From NCBI GenBank assembly GCA_900543055.1, contig UQQI01000011.1:1-36546 (forward strand): DNA of 36,546 bases, given 5' to 3'. Origin of the DNA: an uncultured Mollicutes bacterium. Lineage in GTDB: Bacteria; Bacillota_I; Bacilli_A; RF39; UBA660. Below the pieces are notes generated by a model. It made no database searches, was not told where the DNA came from, and worked only from the letters and a program-made list of their open reading frames with translations. Position 1 is the first letter of the stretch; each line of letters starts with the position of its first letter. The position numbers and the translations under genes were made by a program. This document shows, piece by piece, positions 14,422-22,897 of the stretch.

Positions 14422-16587
14422 TTATTTTTGGAATTGTGAATTATATAAGTCAGCATAAAAACCATTTTTCTTTATTAATTCATCATGATTTCCTTGTTCT
14501 ATTATATTTCCATCTTTCATTACTAGAATTAAATCTGCATTTTTAATAGTTGATAATCTATGTGCGATAATGAATGATGTCTTTCCTTCTGTTAATTTAT
14601 CCATTGCTTTTTGAACTAATTCTTCAGTTCTTGTATCAACGTTTGAAGTAGCTTCATCTAAAATTAAGAATGGAGCATCTTCTACCATACCACGAGCAAT
14701 AGTTAATAATTGTTTTTCTCCACTGCTTATTGCATCATTATCACCAAGGCGAGCATCAAGTCCTCCTGGTAAAGTCTTAATAAAGTGGTCTATTCCAACT
14801 GTTTTACATGCGTTCCAAATATCTTCATCTGTTATATTTTCTTGATTAAATTTAATATTTTCTCTTATAGTTCCATCAAATAACCATGTATCTTGTAATA
14901 CCATAACAAATAGTTTGTGAATATTTTCACGAGATAATTCTTTTGTTGATACCCCATCTATTAAAATATCTCCTGAATTAATTTCATAGAACTTCATTAG
15001 TAAGTTAACCATTGTTGTTTTTCCAGCACCAGTTGGTCCAACAATTGCAATCTTTTGTCCTGGCTTTGCTTTTGCAGAAAAGTCATTAATTATTGTTCTT
15101 GTGTCATCATAACCAAATTTAACATTTTTAAATTCAATTTCACCTTTTACTTTATGTCTATGAAGATGTTTTGTAACGTGTGATTCGTCATTCATTTCTT
15201 TTTCATCCATAAATTCAAATACACGTTCACTTGCTGCTGCAGTTGACTGTAAGTTTGTTGTTGCCTGAGCTATTTGTGATAATGGATTAGTAAATAATCT
15301 AACATAAATCATAAATGCAACAATTACACCAAATGAAATATTTCCATTAACTACAAGTAAAGCTCCGACTATACATACTGCAACATATCCTAAGTTTCCA
15401 ACAAACCCCATGATTGGTTGCATTAACCCAGATAAGAAATTACTCTTTCTATTTGCATCATATAGTCTTGTATTTAATTCTTGAAACTCTTCAATTGCTT
15501 TTTCGCATCCATTATATGCTTTTACAACAGTATGTCCTGAATAAATTTCTTCAATGTAACCATTTAAGTCACCTAACTCTTTTTGACGTTTAGCAAAATA
15601 TTTCTGACTCTTTCCAAGTATTAAGAACATTAAAGCAAATCCAATTAGACTTGATAATATTGCAGTAATTGCCATTAACCAGTTTGTTACAAACATCATA
15701 ATAATTGATCCTACAAATAATGTTGTACTAGATACAAGAGTTGCTAAACTATTATTTAAGTTCATTGATATTGTATCTACATCATTTGTAACACGAGATA
15801 ATACATCTCCGTTTTCATGAGTATCAAAGTATCTTAATGGTAATTTATTAATTTTATTACTAATATTTCTTCTTAATTTTTTTGCAAAATTATTTGATAT
15901 AGTAGTCATTGAAAATGACTGTATATAACTAAATAACGCACTTATAAAATAAATTAATCCTAAACCAAATCCAATAGTTTTAATTTCTTTCATATCAATT
16001 TTTGGTTCAACTAACTTCTTTACTGATTTTGGCATTTCGTCAATTAGTTTTAAGGCATTTTCAGTTGATTTTTCACCTTTCTTTTTTGATGTTAATTTCA
16101 TTAATTCTAATTGATCTTTTACTGTTATTGTTTGTTCATCTATTTTAAAGTCTGTTAAATAAAACTTTAAAACGTCATCTGGAAGTGTTAATAATAATCT
16201 AGATGCATCTTCTTTATTTTCTAATGTTGTCATTTTACTAATTACTTCTTTATATGCATTCTTTTCACTTGCTGTTAATTTTTCTGATGTCATAATCTCA
16301 GTTGATGTTTTTTCAAAATTTTCTTCGTTGAAGTTTGATGTCATCTTATTTGAAATTTTTGTTAGTACTTCTGTATTTGGTACTAAACCTTTTGATATTT
16401 CATCTGTAAAATCAGATAGTTTATTTGGAGCAATTAGTGCTAGTATAGAACTTGCACAAGCAAGAATTAATCCAAATATAAGTAAGAATTTCCAACTATT
16501 TAAATTCTTAAGTAATCTTCTCATAGAGCCCCAAAAGTTTTTAGGCTTTTCTTGAGCTCCACCTCTTGGTCCTCTTGGTCTAGGCAC
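14422..16587 (-). CDS. ABC exporter half, catalytic NBD, with extracellular insert
   Basis: 721 residues: a membrane domain and an ATPase in one chain. Walker A GPTGAGKTT, Walker B ILDEATSNVD with the catalytic Glu, and the H-loop IIAHRLST are intact, but the signature is ISSGEKQ instead of LSGGQ. That pattern fits the catalytic partner of a BmrCD/LmrCD/TM287-288-type heterodimer. About 140 charged residues (roughly 60-200) between the first and second membrane helices form a likely extracellular domain, making it longer than the usual 580-670. It starts with GTG at 16587, eight bases after GAGGAG, overlapping the end of the partner gene by 8 bases. Probable substrate: drugs or peptides; not determinable here. 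Confidence 0.9.
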   Translation of the reverse strand: MPRPRGPRGGAQEKPKNFWGSMRRLLKNLNSWKFLLIFGLILACASSILALIAPNKLSDFTDEISKGLVPNTEVLTKISNKMTSNFNEENFEKTSTEIMTSEKLTASEKNAYKEVISKMTTLENKEDASRLLLTLPDDVLKFYLTDFKIDEQTITVKDQLELMKLTSKKKGEKSTENALKLIDEMPKSVKKLVEPKIDMKEIKTIGFGLGLIYFISALFSYIQSFSMTTISNNFAKKLRRNISNKINKLPLRYFDTHENGDVLSRVTNDVDTISMNLNNSLATLVSSTTLFVGSIIMMFVTNWLMAITAILSSLIGFALMFLILGKSQKYFAKRQKELGDLNGYIEEIYSGHTVVKAYNGCEKAIEEFQELNTRLYDANRKSNFLSGLMQPIMGFVGNLGYVAVCIVGALLVVNGNISFGVIVAFMIYVRLFTNPLSQIAQATTNLQSTAAASERVFEFMDEKEMNDESHVTKHLHRHKVKGEIEFKNVKFGYDDTRTIINDFSAKAKPGQKIAIVGPTGAGKTTMVNLLMKFYEINSGDILIDGVSTKELSRENIHKLFVMVLQDTWLFDGTIRENIKFNQENITDEDIWNACKTVGIDHFIKTLPGGLDARLGDNDAISSGEKQLLTIARGMVEDAPFLILDEATSNVDTRTEELVQKAMDKLTEGKTSFIIAHRLSTIKNADLILVMKDGNIIEQGNHDELIKKNGFYADLYNSQFQK

Positions 16588-18340
16588 TTGCTAACTCCTC
16601 CTCACTTAATTGTGAAAGTGCAATTTCTTTATAAACTTCACAATTTTTTAATAATTCTTTATGTGTTCCTTGTCCAACACATCTTCCTTTATCTAATACG
16701 ATAATTTTATCTGCATTAATTATTGTTCCAATTCTTTGAGCAACAATCATACTAGTTGCATCTTTTGTATATTCTTTTAATTCTTTTCTAAGTGTTGCAT
16801 CTGTTTTATAATCAAGTGCACTGAAAGAATCATCAAATATATATATTTCTGGATCTCTTGCGATAGCTCTTGCTATTGATAATCTTTGCTTTTGACCACC
16901 AGATACATTAGTTCCACCTCTTGCAATATGAGCATCATATTTTTTATCCATTTTCTCTACGAAGTCTGTTCCTTGAGCTACTTCAATTGCCTTTTTGATT
17001 TGCTCTTCAGTTGGTTTTTCACGACCATTATCTCCGTAAGCAACATTTTCACTTACTGTTCCAGTAAACATTATTGCTTTTTGAGAAATATAACCAATTT
17101 TATTATGAAGATGTGCTTCATCATATTCTTTTACATCTACTCCATCTACTAATACTTCACCATCAGTTACATCATAAAATCTAGGAATTAAATTTATAAG
17201 AGTAGATTTACCACTACCAGTAGATCCTATAAATGCTACTGTCTCACCTTTTTTAGCAGTAAATGAAATATCTTTTAATAAATATTCATCTGCATCAGGA
17301 TACTTAAATGAAACATTCTTAAATTCTACTGTTCCCTTTTCTTTAGTATCTCCTTTAAAAGTACCATTTTTAATAGCAATTTTTTCATCAAGCACTTCGT
17401 TTATTCTTTTAGCAGATATTTCTGCTCTTGGCCACATCATAAATATTAGGGCTAGCATTAAGAATGACATAATTACTTGCATTCCATAACTTGAAAATAC
17501 TACCATGTTACTAAATAATGTTATCTTATCAAGCATTCCTGCTTTATTTATTAATACTGCTCCTATGATATAAATTCCAAGAGTTAAACCATGCATAACA
17601 AGATTCATTATTGGCATCATTACTGCAAAACATCTTTGATTAAACTTTTGTGTTTTTGTTAATTTATCATTTACTTCCTCAAATCTATCAGATTGGAATT
17701 TTTCAGCATTAAATGCTCTAATTACTCTAATACCTGATAAATTTTCACCAGTTACACCATTTATTTTATCAATTAATTTTTGAACAATTTGGAATCTTGG
17801 CATAACAATAATCATTAATGTCACAACAGTGGCTAAAAGTATCACAACACATATTGCTGTTAAAATACTCCATTCTAACCCTTTATTTAGAATTTTCATA
17901 ATTGCCCAAACTGCCATAATTGGTGCTTTAGCCATCATTTGAAGTCCCATACCAATTAACATTTCTACTTGCATTACATCATTTGTTGTACGAGTAATTA
18001 AACTACTTGTTTGGAATTTTTTAATTTCTTGAATTCCAAAGTCTTGAATTTTTTTGAATATTTTTAATCTTAATGTTGCAGAAAATGATGATGCGACTAA
18101 AGATGCAAAATATCCAACGATAATTGCTGATATTAAAGAGCCTCCAGCACATACTAACATGTAAGCACCTTGTTCTAATATATCAGACATTTTACTACCT
18201 TCAGTTTGAGCAAGTCTAGTTATCGCACTCATATAATCAGGCATTTTTAACTCTAACCATACTTGAAAAACTATTAAGACTATACAAATAACTACATATA
18301 TTTTATCTTTAGTAGATAAATTCTTAAATAATTTAAACAT
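16580..18340 (-). CDS. ABC exporter half, degenerate NBD
   Basis: 586 residues: six membrane helices and an ATPase. Walker A GSTGSGKST and signature VSGGQKQ are canonical. Walker B ends IYIFDDSFSALD, so the catalytic Glu is Asp, and the switch is VAQRIGT, with Gln instead of His. These are the two marks of the degenerate subunit in heterodimeric exporters, complementing the partner encoded just downstream. Its start codon overlaps the stop of the MarR gene (TAATG) behind AAGGAG. The marR-abc-abc operon suggests inducible efflux. Confidence 0.92.
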   Translation of the reverse strand: MFKLFKNLSTKDKIYVVICIVLIVFQVWLELKMPDYMSAITRLAQTEGSKMSDILEQGAYMLVCAGGSLISAIIVGYFASLVASSFSATLRLKIFKKIQDFGIQEIKKFQTSSLITRTTNDVMQVEMLIGMGLQMMAKAPIMAVWAIMKILNKGLEWSILTAICVVILLATVVTLMIIVMPRFQIVQKLIDKINGVTGENLSGIRVIRAFNAEKFQSDRFEEVNDKLTKTQKFNQRCFAVMMPIMNLVMHGLTLGIYIIGAVLINKAGMLDKITLFSNMVVFSSYGMQVIMSFLMLALIFMMWPRAEISAKRINEVLDEKIAIKNGTFKGDTKEKGTVEFKNVSFKYPDADEYLLKDISFTAKKGETVAFIGSTGSGKSTLINLIPRFYDVTDGEVLVDGVDVKEYDEAHLHNKIGYISQKAIMFTGTVSENVAYGDNGREKPTEEQIKKAIEVAQGTDFVEKMDKKYDAHIARGGTNVSGGQKQRLSIARAIARDPEIYIFDDSFSALDYKTDATLRKELKEYTKDATSMIVAQRIGTIINADKIIVLDKGRCVGQGTHKELLKNCEVYKEIALSQLSEEELASA

Positions 18341-18783
18341 TAAACTCCTTCTTTCTTCATATTTTCTCTTAACTTTTCTATTACTTTATAAAAAATGTTA
18401 AGTTCATCTTCAGATATTCCATCTAATATACTATCATTTAAACTATCAAGACGTTTCATCATAACATCATGTGTTTCAATTGCCTTCTTAGATATTATTA
18501 TTCTTTTTCGTCTAGCATCATACACATCTGCTTCCTTAGTAATAATACCTCTACCTTCCATACTATTTAAAACATCTGAAACAGCGGCTTTGCTTATTTT
18601 TAATTTTTCTTCGATGTCTTTTTGATAAATTGTTTTATCTTTATTTTCAATTAAATAAGTTATTATTTCTACTTGTAATGGTCTTGGATGAAATTTTTCA
18701 TCTTCTTTTTTTCCTAAAGTAAAAAGTTTTTTCACCATACAATTATTTAAATTTTTAATTTCACTAATAACATTTCTTTGCAA
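18340..18783 (-). CDS. MarR-family transcriptional regulator
   Basis: 147 residues with a winged helix: LQVEIITYLIENKDKTIYQKDIEEKLKISKAAVSDVLNSMEGRGIITKEADVYDARRKRIIISKKA contains the recognition helix and the D.R.(K)R wing of MarR proteins. Terminal helices form the dimer interface. It probably represses its own operon and the ABC exporter that follows. It starts with TTG at 18783, five bases after AAGGTG. An 18-base palindrome overlaps its -35 box and is the obvious operator. Confidence 0.88.
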   Translation of the reverse strand: MQRNVISEIKNLNNCMVKKLFTLGKKEDEKFHPRPLQVEIITYLIENKDKTIYQKDIEEKLKISKAAVSDVLNSMEGRGIITKEADVYDARRKRIIISKKAIETHDVMMKRLDSLNDSILDGISEDELNIFYKVIEKLRENMKKEGV

Positions 18784-18815
18784 TCTATCACCTTCTTTTT
18801 TCTATCCGCTAGTCA

Positions 18816-18855
18816 ATAATAAAACAAAAAAATAAAATAGTCAAGTACTTAACTA
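18816..18855 (-). promoter_or_regulatory. marR promoter with overlapping operator palindrome
   Basis: On the minus strand TTGACT (-35, 18839-18844), 17 bases, then TATTAT (-10, 18816-18821). The palindrome TAGTCAAGTACTTAACTA (18838-18855, one mismatched symmetric pair) covers the -35. A further TAGTCAA half-site lies at 18810-18816. This is the layout expected for autorepression by the MarR protein. Confidence 0.65.
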
Positions 18856-18865
18856 ACTATTTTAT
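18825..18865 (-). terminator. Terminator of the MacB-like gene, overlapping the marR promoter
   Basis: ATAAAATAGT (18856-18865 read on the minus strand) pairs with ACTATTTTAT (18832-18841), a perfect 10-bp stem followed by TTTTT on the minus strand. The right arm lies inside the marR promoter and takes in part of its -35, so terminator and promoter share bases. Confidence 0.6.
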
Positions 18866-18885
18866 TTTATGTATATATTTAATTT

Positions 18886-21435
18886 TTATTCACTTCTTAA
18901 TGCTTCTACTGGATCTTTTTTACTTGCTATTTTTGCAGGAATAAATCCAGCAATTACTGTTAGTAATACACTAATAATAATTAATACAATAGCACCTACT
19001 ACTGGAAGAGATGCAATGTTACTAATACCTACTACATTCTTTATAATAATGTTAATTGGTATATTTAAAAGAAGTGTTACTACTATTCCAAGCACTCCAG
19101 CACTTAGCCCTTCTATTAAAGTTTCTGCATTAAATACACGTGAAATGTCTTTCTTACTTGCTCCTATTGCTCTAAGTATTCCAATTTCTTTAGTTCTCTC
19201 AATTACAGAAATATAAGTAATTATTGCTATCATAATACTTGAAACTACTAAACTAATCGCTACAAATGCAATTAAGACACTACTTATTACATTTACTATC
19301 GTCGTTACACTACTCATCATTACTCCAACAACATCTGTATATTGAATTTGGTCTTTTTCTTCTTTTCCATCATTATATTTATCAATTATTTTTACAATAC
19401 TTTCTTTTGAATCAAAATCTTTTGGATATAGATAAATATAATCTGGATTATCAAGTGATACTGAACCAAGCTTTTTTAAGTTATCTTCATAAGTTGCACT
19501 CATATTTTCTGTATATGTTTCAATATATGTCGCCATCTCATCCTGTGACATTGAAGCAAGAGACATTTTTTGTTCATCTGATAAACTATTCATATCAAAT
19601 TTCTTGTTTGTTTGGAAATTACTTCCAGTAAATATATTCTGATCTTTATTTTCAACTTGCTCTTTTACAATATCACTTGACTCATTTTTCTTAATTAAAT
19701 GTGTCATTAATGAATGTTGATATCCAACCATTCCATAAGTACTTGCTCCATTTACTGCTTCTTCATTTGGCTTAATAATACCTACTACTTTTAACTCTTC
19801 AGCATTACTAATTAAGTTTTTCATGTACTCTTCATCATCACTCTTATCAAGCCACATTCCATTTTCTTTTTGATAATAATCAGAATTCTTAACAAGTCTA
19901 AATTTTAAATTTAAAATATCACTTATTTTATAACTCGTCTTTTCAAAACTAACTTTTTCACCAGATACCATCTTATTAAATTGTTCTTTTAAATCATCTT
20001 GATCAAGTAATCCAATACTATATAAAGTATAATCTGAAATATGATTATTCTTATCAACTATAAGAACTAATTCATTATATTTCTTTGGCCATTTACCAGC
20101 AACTAAATTATATTGTTGTTTATTTAATGACTCATTATCTAACATTTCAGTAAAGACATTATTATTTGACATCATTGAAGAATATGCACTTGAAATATTA
20201 CTTGTACTCATTCCAATAGAATCATATACAGTTGTTGGATTTACTTTAACAATCTTATCACTTGTATCTTTATATAAATTTAATTGTACTTCATATGAAT
20301 ATTTAATATCTGATGTATATTTCTTTATATCATTATTTTTATCTACATAAGACATAAACTTTTTCATATCATTTGTTTTCGTATCCTTAGAAAGTGTTGT
20401 AAATACATCTCCCATTATATTAGTAGAAGTTATTTCATCGCTCTTAGCTTTATCATTATCTTTTTTACTACCAGAAAATGCTGATAATAATGATGCCATA
20501 TCTACGTTTTGTTTTTGTATAGTTAATGGATAACTACTTAATGTTTCTTCTTCAGTTTTCGCAATATATGAATTTATTCCATTTGATAAAGAAAGTATTA
20601 AAGCAATTCCAATAATTCCAATTGATCCTGCAAAAGCTGTTAATATAGTTCTTCCTTTTTTAGTCATTAAATTATTTAGTGAAAGAGATAAAGCAGTTTT
20701 CATAGACATATTTGTCTTTTTATCACGTCTATTTCTTTTTGATTCAGACTCTTCCATAGAAACTTTATTTGAATCGTTTAAAATAATTCCGTCTTTTAAT
20801 TCAATGATTCTTGTAGAATATTTATGAGCAAGTTCTGCATTATGTGTAACCATAATTACAAGTCTGTCTTTTGCTACTTCTTTTAATAAGTCCATTATTT
20901 GTTCACTAGTTGCTGAGTCAAGTGCTCCTGTTGGTTCATCCGCAAGTAATATATCAGGATTATTTACTAAGGCTCTTGCAATCGCAACACGCTGCATCTG
21001 TCCACCAGACAATTGATTTGGTCTTTTATTTATATGATCTTTTAAACCAACTTTTTCTAGTGCTTCAATTGCTCTTTTTCTTCTTTCTTTTTTACCAACA
21101 CCTGATAAAGTAAGTGCTAGTTCAACATTTGATAATATTGATTGATGTGTTATTAGATTATAACTTTGAAAAACAAAACCTACTCTATGATTTCTATAAG
21201 TATCCCAGTCCCTATCAGTATACTTTTTAGTACTAGTTCCATTTATTATTAAATCTCCATCAGTATAATCATCTAGTCCTCCAATTATATTTAATAAAGT
21301 AGTCTTACCACTACCACTAGGTCCTAAAATTGAAACAAACTCACATTTACGAAAGACAATACTAACATTATCAAGAGCAGTCTGTTTAAAGTCATCAGTT
21401 GCGTAAATTTTAGTTATATTTTTTAGTTCAAGAAT
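18886..21435 (-). CDS. MacB-like ABC ATPase fused to FtsX permease, ATT start
   Basis: 849 residues when begun at ATT 21435. The ATPase (1-230) has Walker A GPSGSGKTT (38-46), a Q-loop (FVFQSYN), LSGGQMQRVAIARAL (142 on) and Walker B LLADEPTGALD. A permease follows with the first membrane helix near TILTAFAGSIGIIGIALIL, a large extracellular domain of roughly 350 residues and three C-terminal helices ending ASKKDPVEALRSE. This is the MacB/YtrF-type layout, moving peptides or lipids or acting in antimicrobial-peptide resistance. The frame is open back to a TAA at 21460 but holds no ATG, GTG or TTG before 21012, inside LSGGQ. AGGAGG (21442-21447) and six bases precede ATT CTT GAA CTA AAA, giving the classic MLELKNITKIY start. 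Confidence 0.85.
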   Translation of the reverse strand: MLELKNITKIYATDDFKQTALDNVSIVFRKCEFVSILGPSGSGKTTLLNIIGGLDDYTDGDLIINGTSTKKYTDRDWDTYRNHRVGFVFQSYNLITHQSILSNVELALTLSGVGKKERRKRAIEALEKVGLKDHINKRPNQLSGGQMQRVAIARALVNNPDILLADEPTGALDSATSEQIMDLLKEVAKDRLVIMVTHNAELAHKYSTRIIELKDGIILNDSNKVSMEESESKRNRRDKKTNMSMKTALSLSLNNLMTKKGRTILTAFAGSIGIIGIALILSLSNGINSYIAKTEEETLSSYPLTIQKQNVDMASLLSAFSGSKKDNDKAKSDEITSTNIMGDVFTTLSKDTKTNDMKKFMSYVDKNNDIKKYTSDIKYSYEVQLNLYKDTSDKIVKVNPTTVYDSIGMSTSNISSAYSSMMSNNNVFTEMLDNESLNKQQYNLVAGKWPKKYNELVLIVDKNNHISDYTLYSIGLLDQDDLKEQFNKMVSGEKVSFEKTSYKISDILNLKFRLVKNSDYYQKENGMWLDKSDDEEYMKNLISNAEELKVVGIIKPNEEAVNGASTYGMVGYQHSLMTHLIKKNESSDIVKEQVENKDQNIFTGSNFQTNKKFDMNSLSDEQKMSLASMSQDEMATYIETYTENMSATYEDNLKKLGSVSLDNPDYIYLYPKDFDSKESIVKIIDKYNDGKEEKDQIQYTDVVGVMMSSVTTIVNVISSVLIAFVAISLVVSSIMIAIITYISVIERTKEIGILRAIGASKKDISRVFNAETLIEGLSAGVLGIVVTLLLNIPINIIIKNVVGISNIASLPVVGAIVLIIISVLLTVIAGFIPAKIASKKDPVEALRSE

Positions 21436-21441
21436 ATTATT

Positions 21442-21447
21442 CCTCCT
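21442..21447 (-). promoter_or_regulatory. Ribosome site that fixes an ATT start
   Basis: A full AGGAGG six bases before ATT at 21435-21433. It is the only ribosome site in the open frame upstream of the ATPase, so it decides the start of the MacB-like gene. Confidence 0.75.
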
Positions 21448-21522
21448 ATTAAATTTATGTTATTATAAAAAAATTTATCTAATAATTCTCTATAAATCAC
21501 TATTTATATTATACTTTATTTT

Positions 21523-22365
21523 TTACTTTTCTAGATACTTTTTTAAATCATTTAACTTTTTCTTAGTATCTTCTACTCCTAAATCATACATAGCTTGTAT
21601 CTTATCTTTATTAGTTTCCATATGTTTAATTTTAATATGTTTTGTTGGGCGTATTACAAATATTCTATTGTCTTTTTCAAGATTAATAACTTTCTCTACT
21701 TCACTATTATACATATTGGGTCTATTTTCTACTGTATTTAAAAATTTCTTATACTTTTTATATTTTAATTTATATGGAAGCATTTTAGTTTTATGTTTTC
21801 TATAATCAATTGGTCGTGTAGGTATAACAATTATTTTATCATATCCCATATCTATTGCTTTTTGTACTGGGATTGAGTCTCCTATTCCTCCATCTAAATA
21901 CTTATTACCATTTATCTCTACAATTTCTGAAATTATCGGCATAGCGCCGCTTGCTCTCATAACATTTATTTGACATCTAGAATCAGTAATTTCAATATAT
22001 TCAGGAAGACCAGTTTCAATATTTGTTACTACTGAATAAAATTTAGTTTTAGATTTATCAAATGTATCATAATCAAACGGATATAATTTATCAGGAAGAT
22101 CATGAAAACAAAACTTCTCATTTATAATATTACCAGTTTTAATAAAAGACCTTAAAGACATATAATCTTTATTCCCAGCATATTCTAGATTATAGTTTAA
22201 AACTCTTTTAGGCTGTTTTGATACATAGTTTATTCCAAATAAAGTGCCAGCTGACACTCCAATTACACAATCAACTTCAATATTTTCTTCTAAGAAAGTA
22301 TCAAGTACTCCCATAGTATATATTCCACGTAGTGCTCCACCTTCTAATACTAAACACGTTTTCAT
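21523..22365 (-). CDS. Patatin-like phospholipase (YjjU/RssA type)
   Basis: 280 residues. An N-terminal glycine-rich oxyanion segment (LVLEGGALRGIYTMGVLD), the nucleophile elbow GVSAG with Ser38, and the catalytic dyad Asp158 in LDGGIGDSIP are all intact. The C-terminal part (about 195-280, basic) resembles the extra domain of YjjU-like proteins. Family members are cytosolic lipid acyl hydrolases; the substrate here is unknown. The ATG at 22365 has GGTGAT upstream, and an extended -10 (TGTTATAAT) sits at 22381-22389. It is a single-gene unit. Confidence 0.88.
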   Translation of the reverse strand: MKTCLVLEGGALRGIYTMGVLDTFLEENIEVDCVIGVSAGTLFGINYVSKQPKRVLNYNLEYAGNKDYMSLRSFIKTGNIINEKFCFHDLPDKLYPFDYDTFDKSKTKFYSVVTNIETGLPEYIEITDSRCQINVMRASGAMPIISEIVEINGNKYLDGGIGDSIPVQKAIDMGYDKIIVIPTRPIDYRKHKTKMLPYKLKYKKYKKFLNTVENRPNMYNSEVEKVINLEKDNRIFVIRPTKHIKIKHMETNKDKIQAMYDLGVEDTKKKLNDLKKYLEK

Positions 22366-22380
22366 TTTATCACCATATTT

Positions 22381-22389
22381 ATTATAACA
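22381..22389 (-). promoter_or_regulatory. Extended -10 promoter of the patatin-like gene
   Basis: TGTTATAAT on the minus strand, about 16 bases before the ATG at 22365. A loose -35 (TTGTGT) lies 16 bases upstream of the hexamer. Confidence 0.5.
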
Positions 22390-22431
22390 TGAATGAAAAA
22401 AGACACAAATTTATTTTGTACCTTTTTCTTT

Positions 22432-22814
22432 TTAATAGTAAATTACCTTTGTTCCTTTTAATTCATTTTTACTACCTTTATTATAAGTATTATATAATTT
22501 ATCTCTAAATGCTTTAGATACATGTGGACATCTATGAGATGATGGAGCATTTTCATTGCTGTTTCCAACTTTTGTATTTTTAGGAAGACTTCCAGTATGA
22601 ATTGTATTTCCAAAGTATGCTCCTGTATCTTTCTTTTGCATATTAATTGCTAGACCAACATTAGATTCACTTGCAAAGTCTCTTACTTCAAGATTAAATT
22701 CAATTGTAGTTGATCATCCACTATCATTTGTATTAAACCCTTCAGTATCTCTAGTTTATGTTTTAAAATTTTCTATATTAAAAGTTTTTCCAACTGTCTT
22801 AATTCATTATTCAT
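22432..22814 (-). pseudogene. Decayed gene fragment with in-frame stops
   Basis: A 69-residue frame (22432-22641, MQKKDTGAYFGNTIHTG...) has no ribosome site, and its reading continues upstream as sensible protein: STTIEFNLEVRDFASESNVG before it, then TRDTEGFNTNDSG, then IKTVGKTFNIENFKT. These pieces are split by TGA (after NDSG) and TAA (after NFKT), with a further frame change near the first ATG (22814). The regular composition and flowing sequence across the stops argue for a gene that has decayed recently. The fragment ends GSKNELKGTKVIYY. I do not recognise the family. It sits between the patatin-like gene and the MATE fusion; the 250 bases upstream of the 69-residue frame hold nothing else I can see. 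Confidence 0.5.
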
Positions 22815-22873
22815 AAAAATACCCTATCTTTATAAATATATTTTAGCATAAAAATAAAAGTTTGAAAATTCAA

Positions 22874-22897
22874 TAAAAAAAGAAGATTTCTCTTCTT
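22874..22897 (-). terminator. Intrinsic terminator after the MATE fusion gene
   Basis: AAGAAGA, loop GAAA, TCTTCTT and a T7 run on the minus strand; it overlaps the stop codon at 22896-22898. Confidence 0.85.

Noticed and set aside
19266..19631. Plus-strand reading frames opposite the large minus-strand genes (also around 32245-32616 and 34016-34444)
   Set aside because: They are antisense to well-supported genes, have no ribosome sites and biased low-complexity composition.
18886..21012. A truncated ABC permease starting at LSGGQ
   Set aside because: The same frame continues without stop to 21460 and encodes Walker A and a typical N-terminus behind AGGAGG, so it is full length with a non-standard start.
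11493..22814. TGA read as tryptophan (Mycoplasma-type code)
   Set aside because: A TGA ends the signal peptidase and another breaks the pseudogene, but all other genes are intact with TGA as stop and use TGG for Trp, and the pseudogene also has a TAA.
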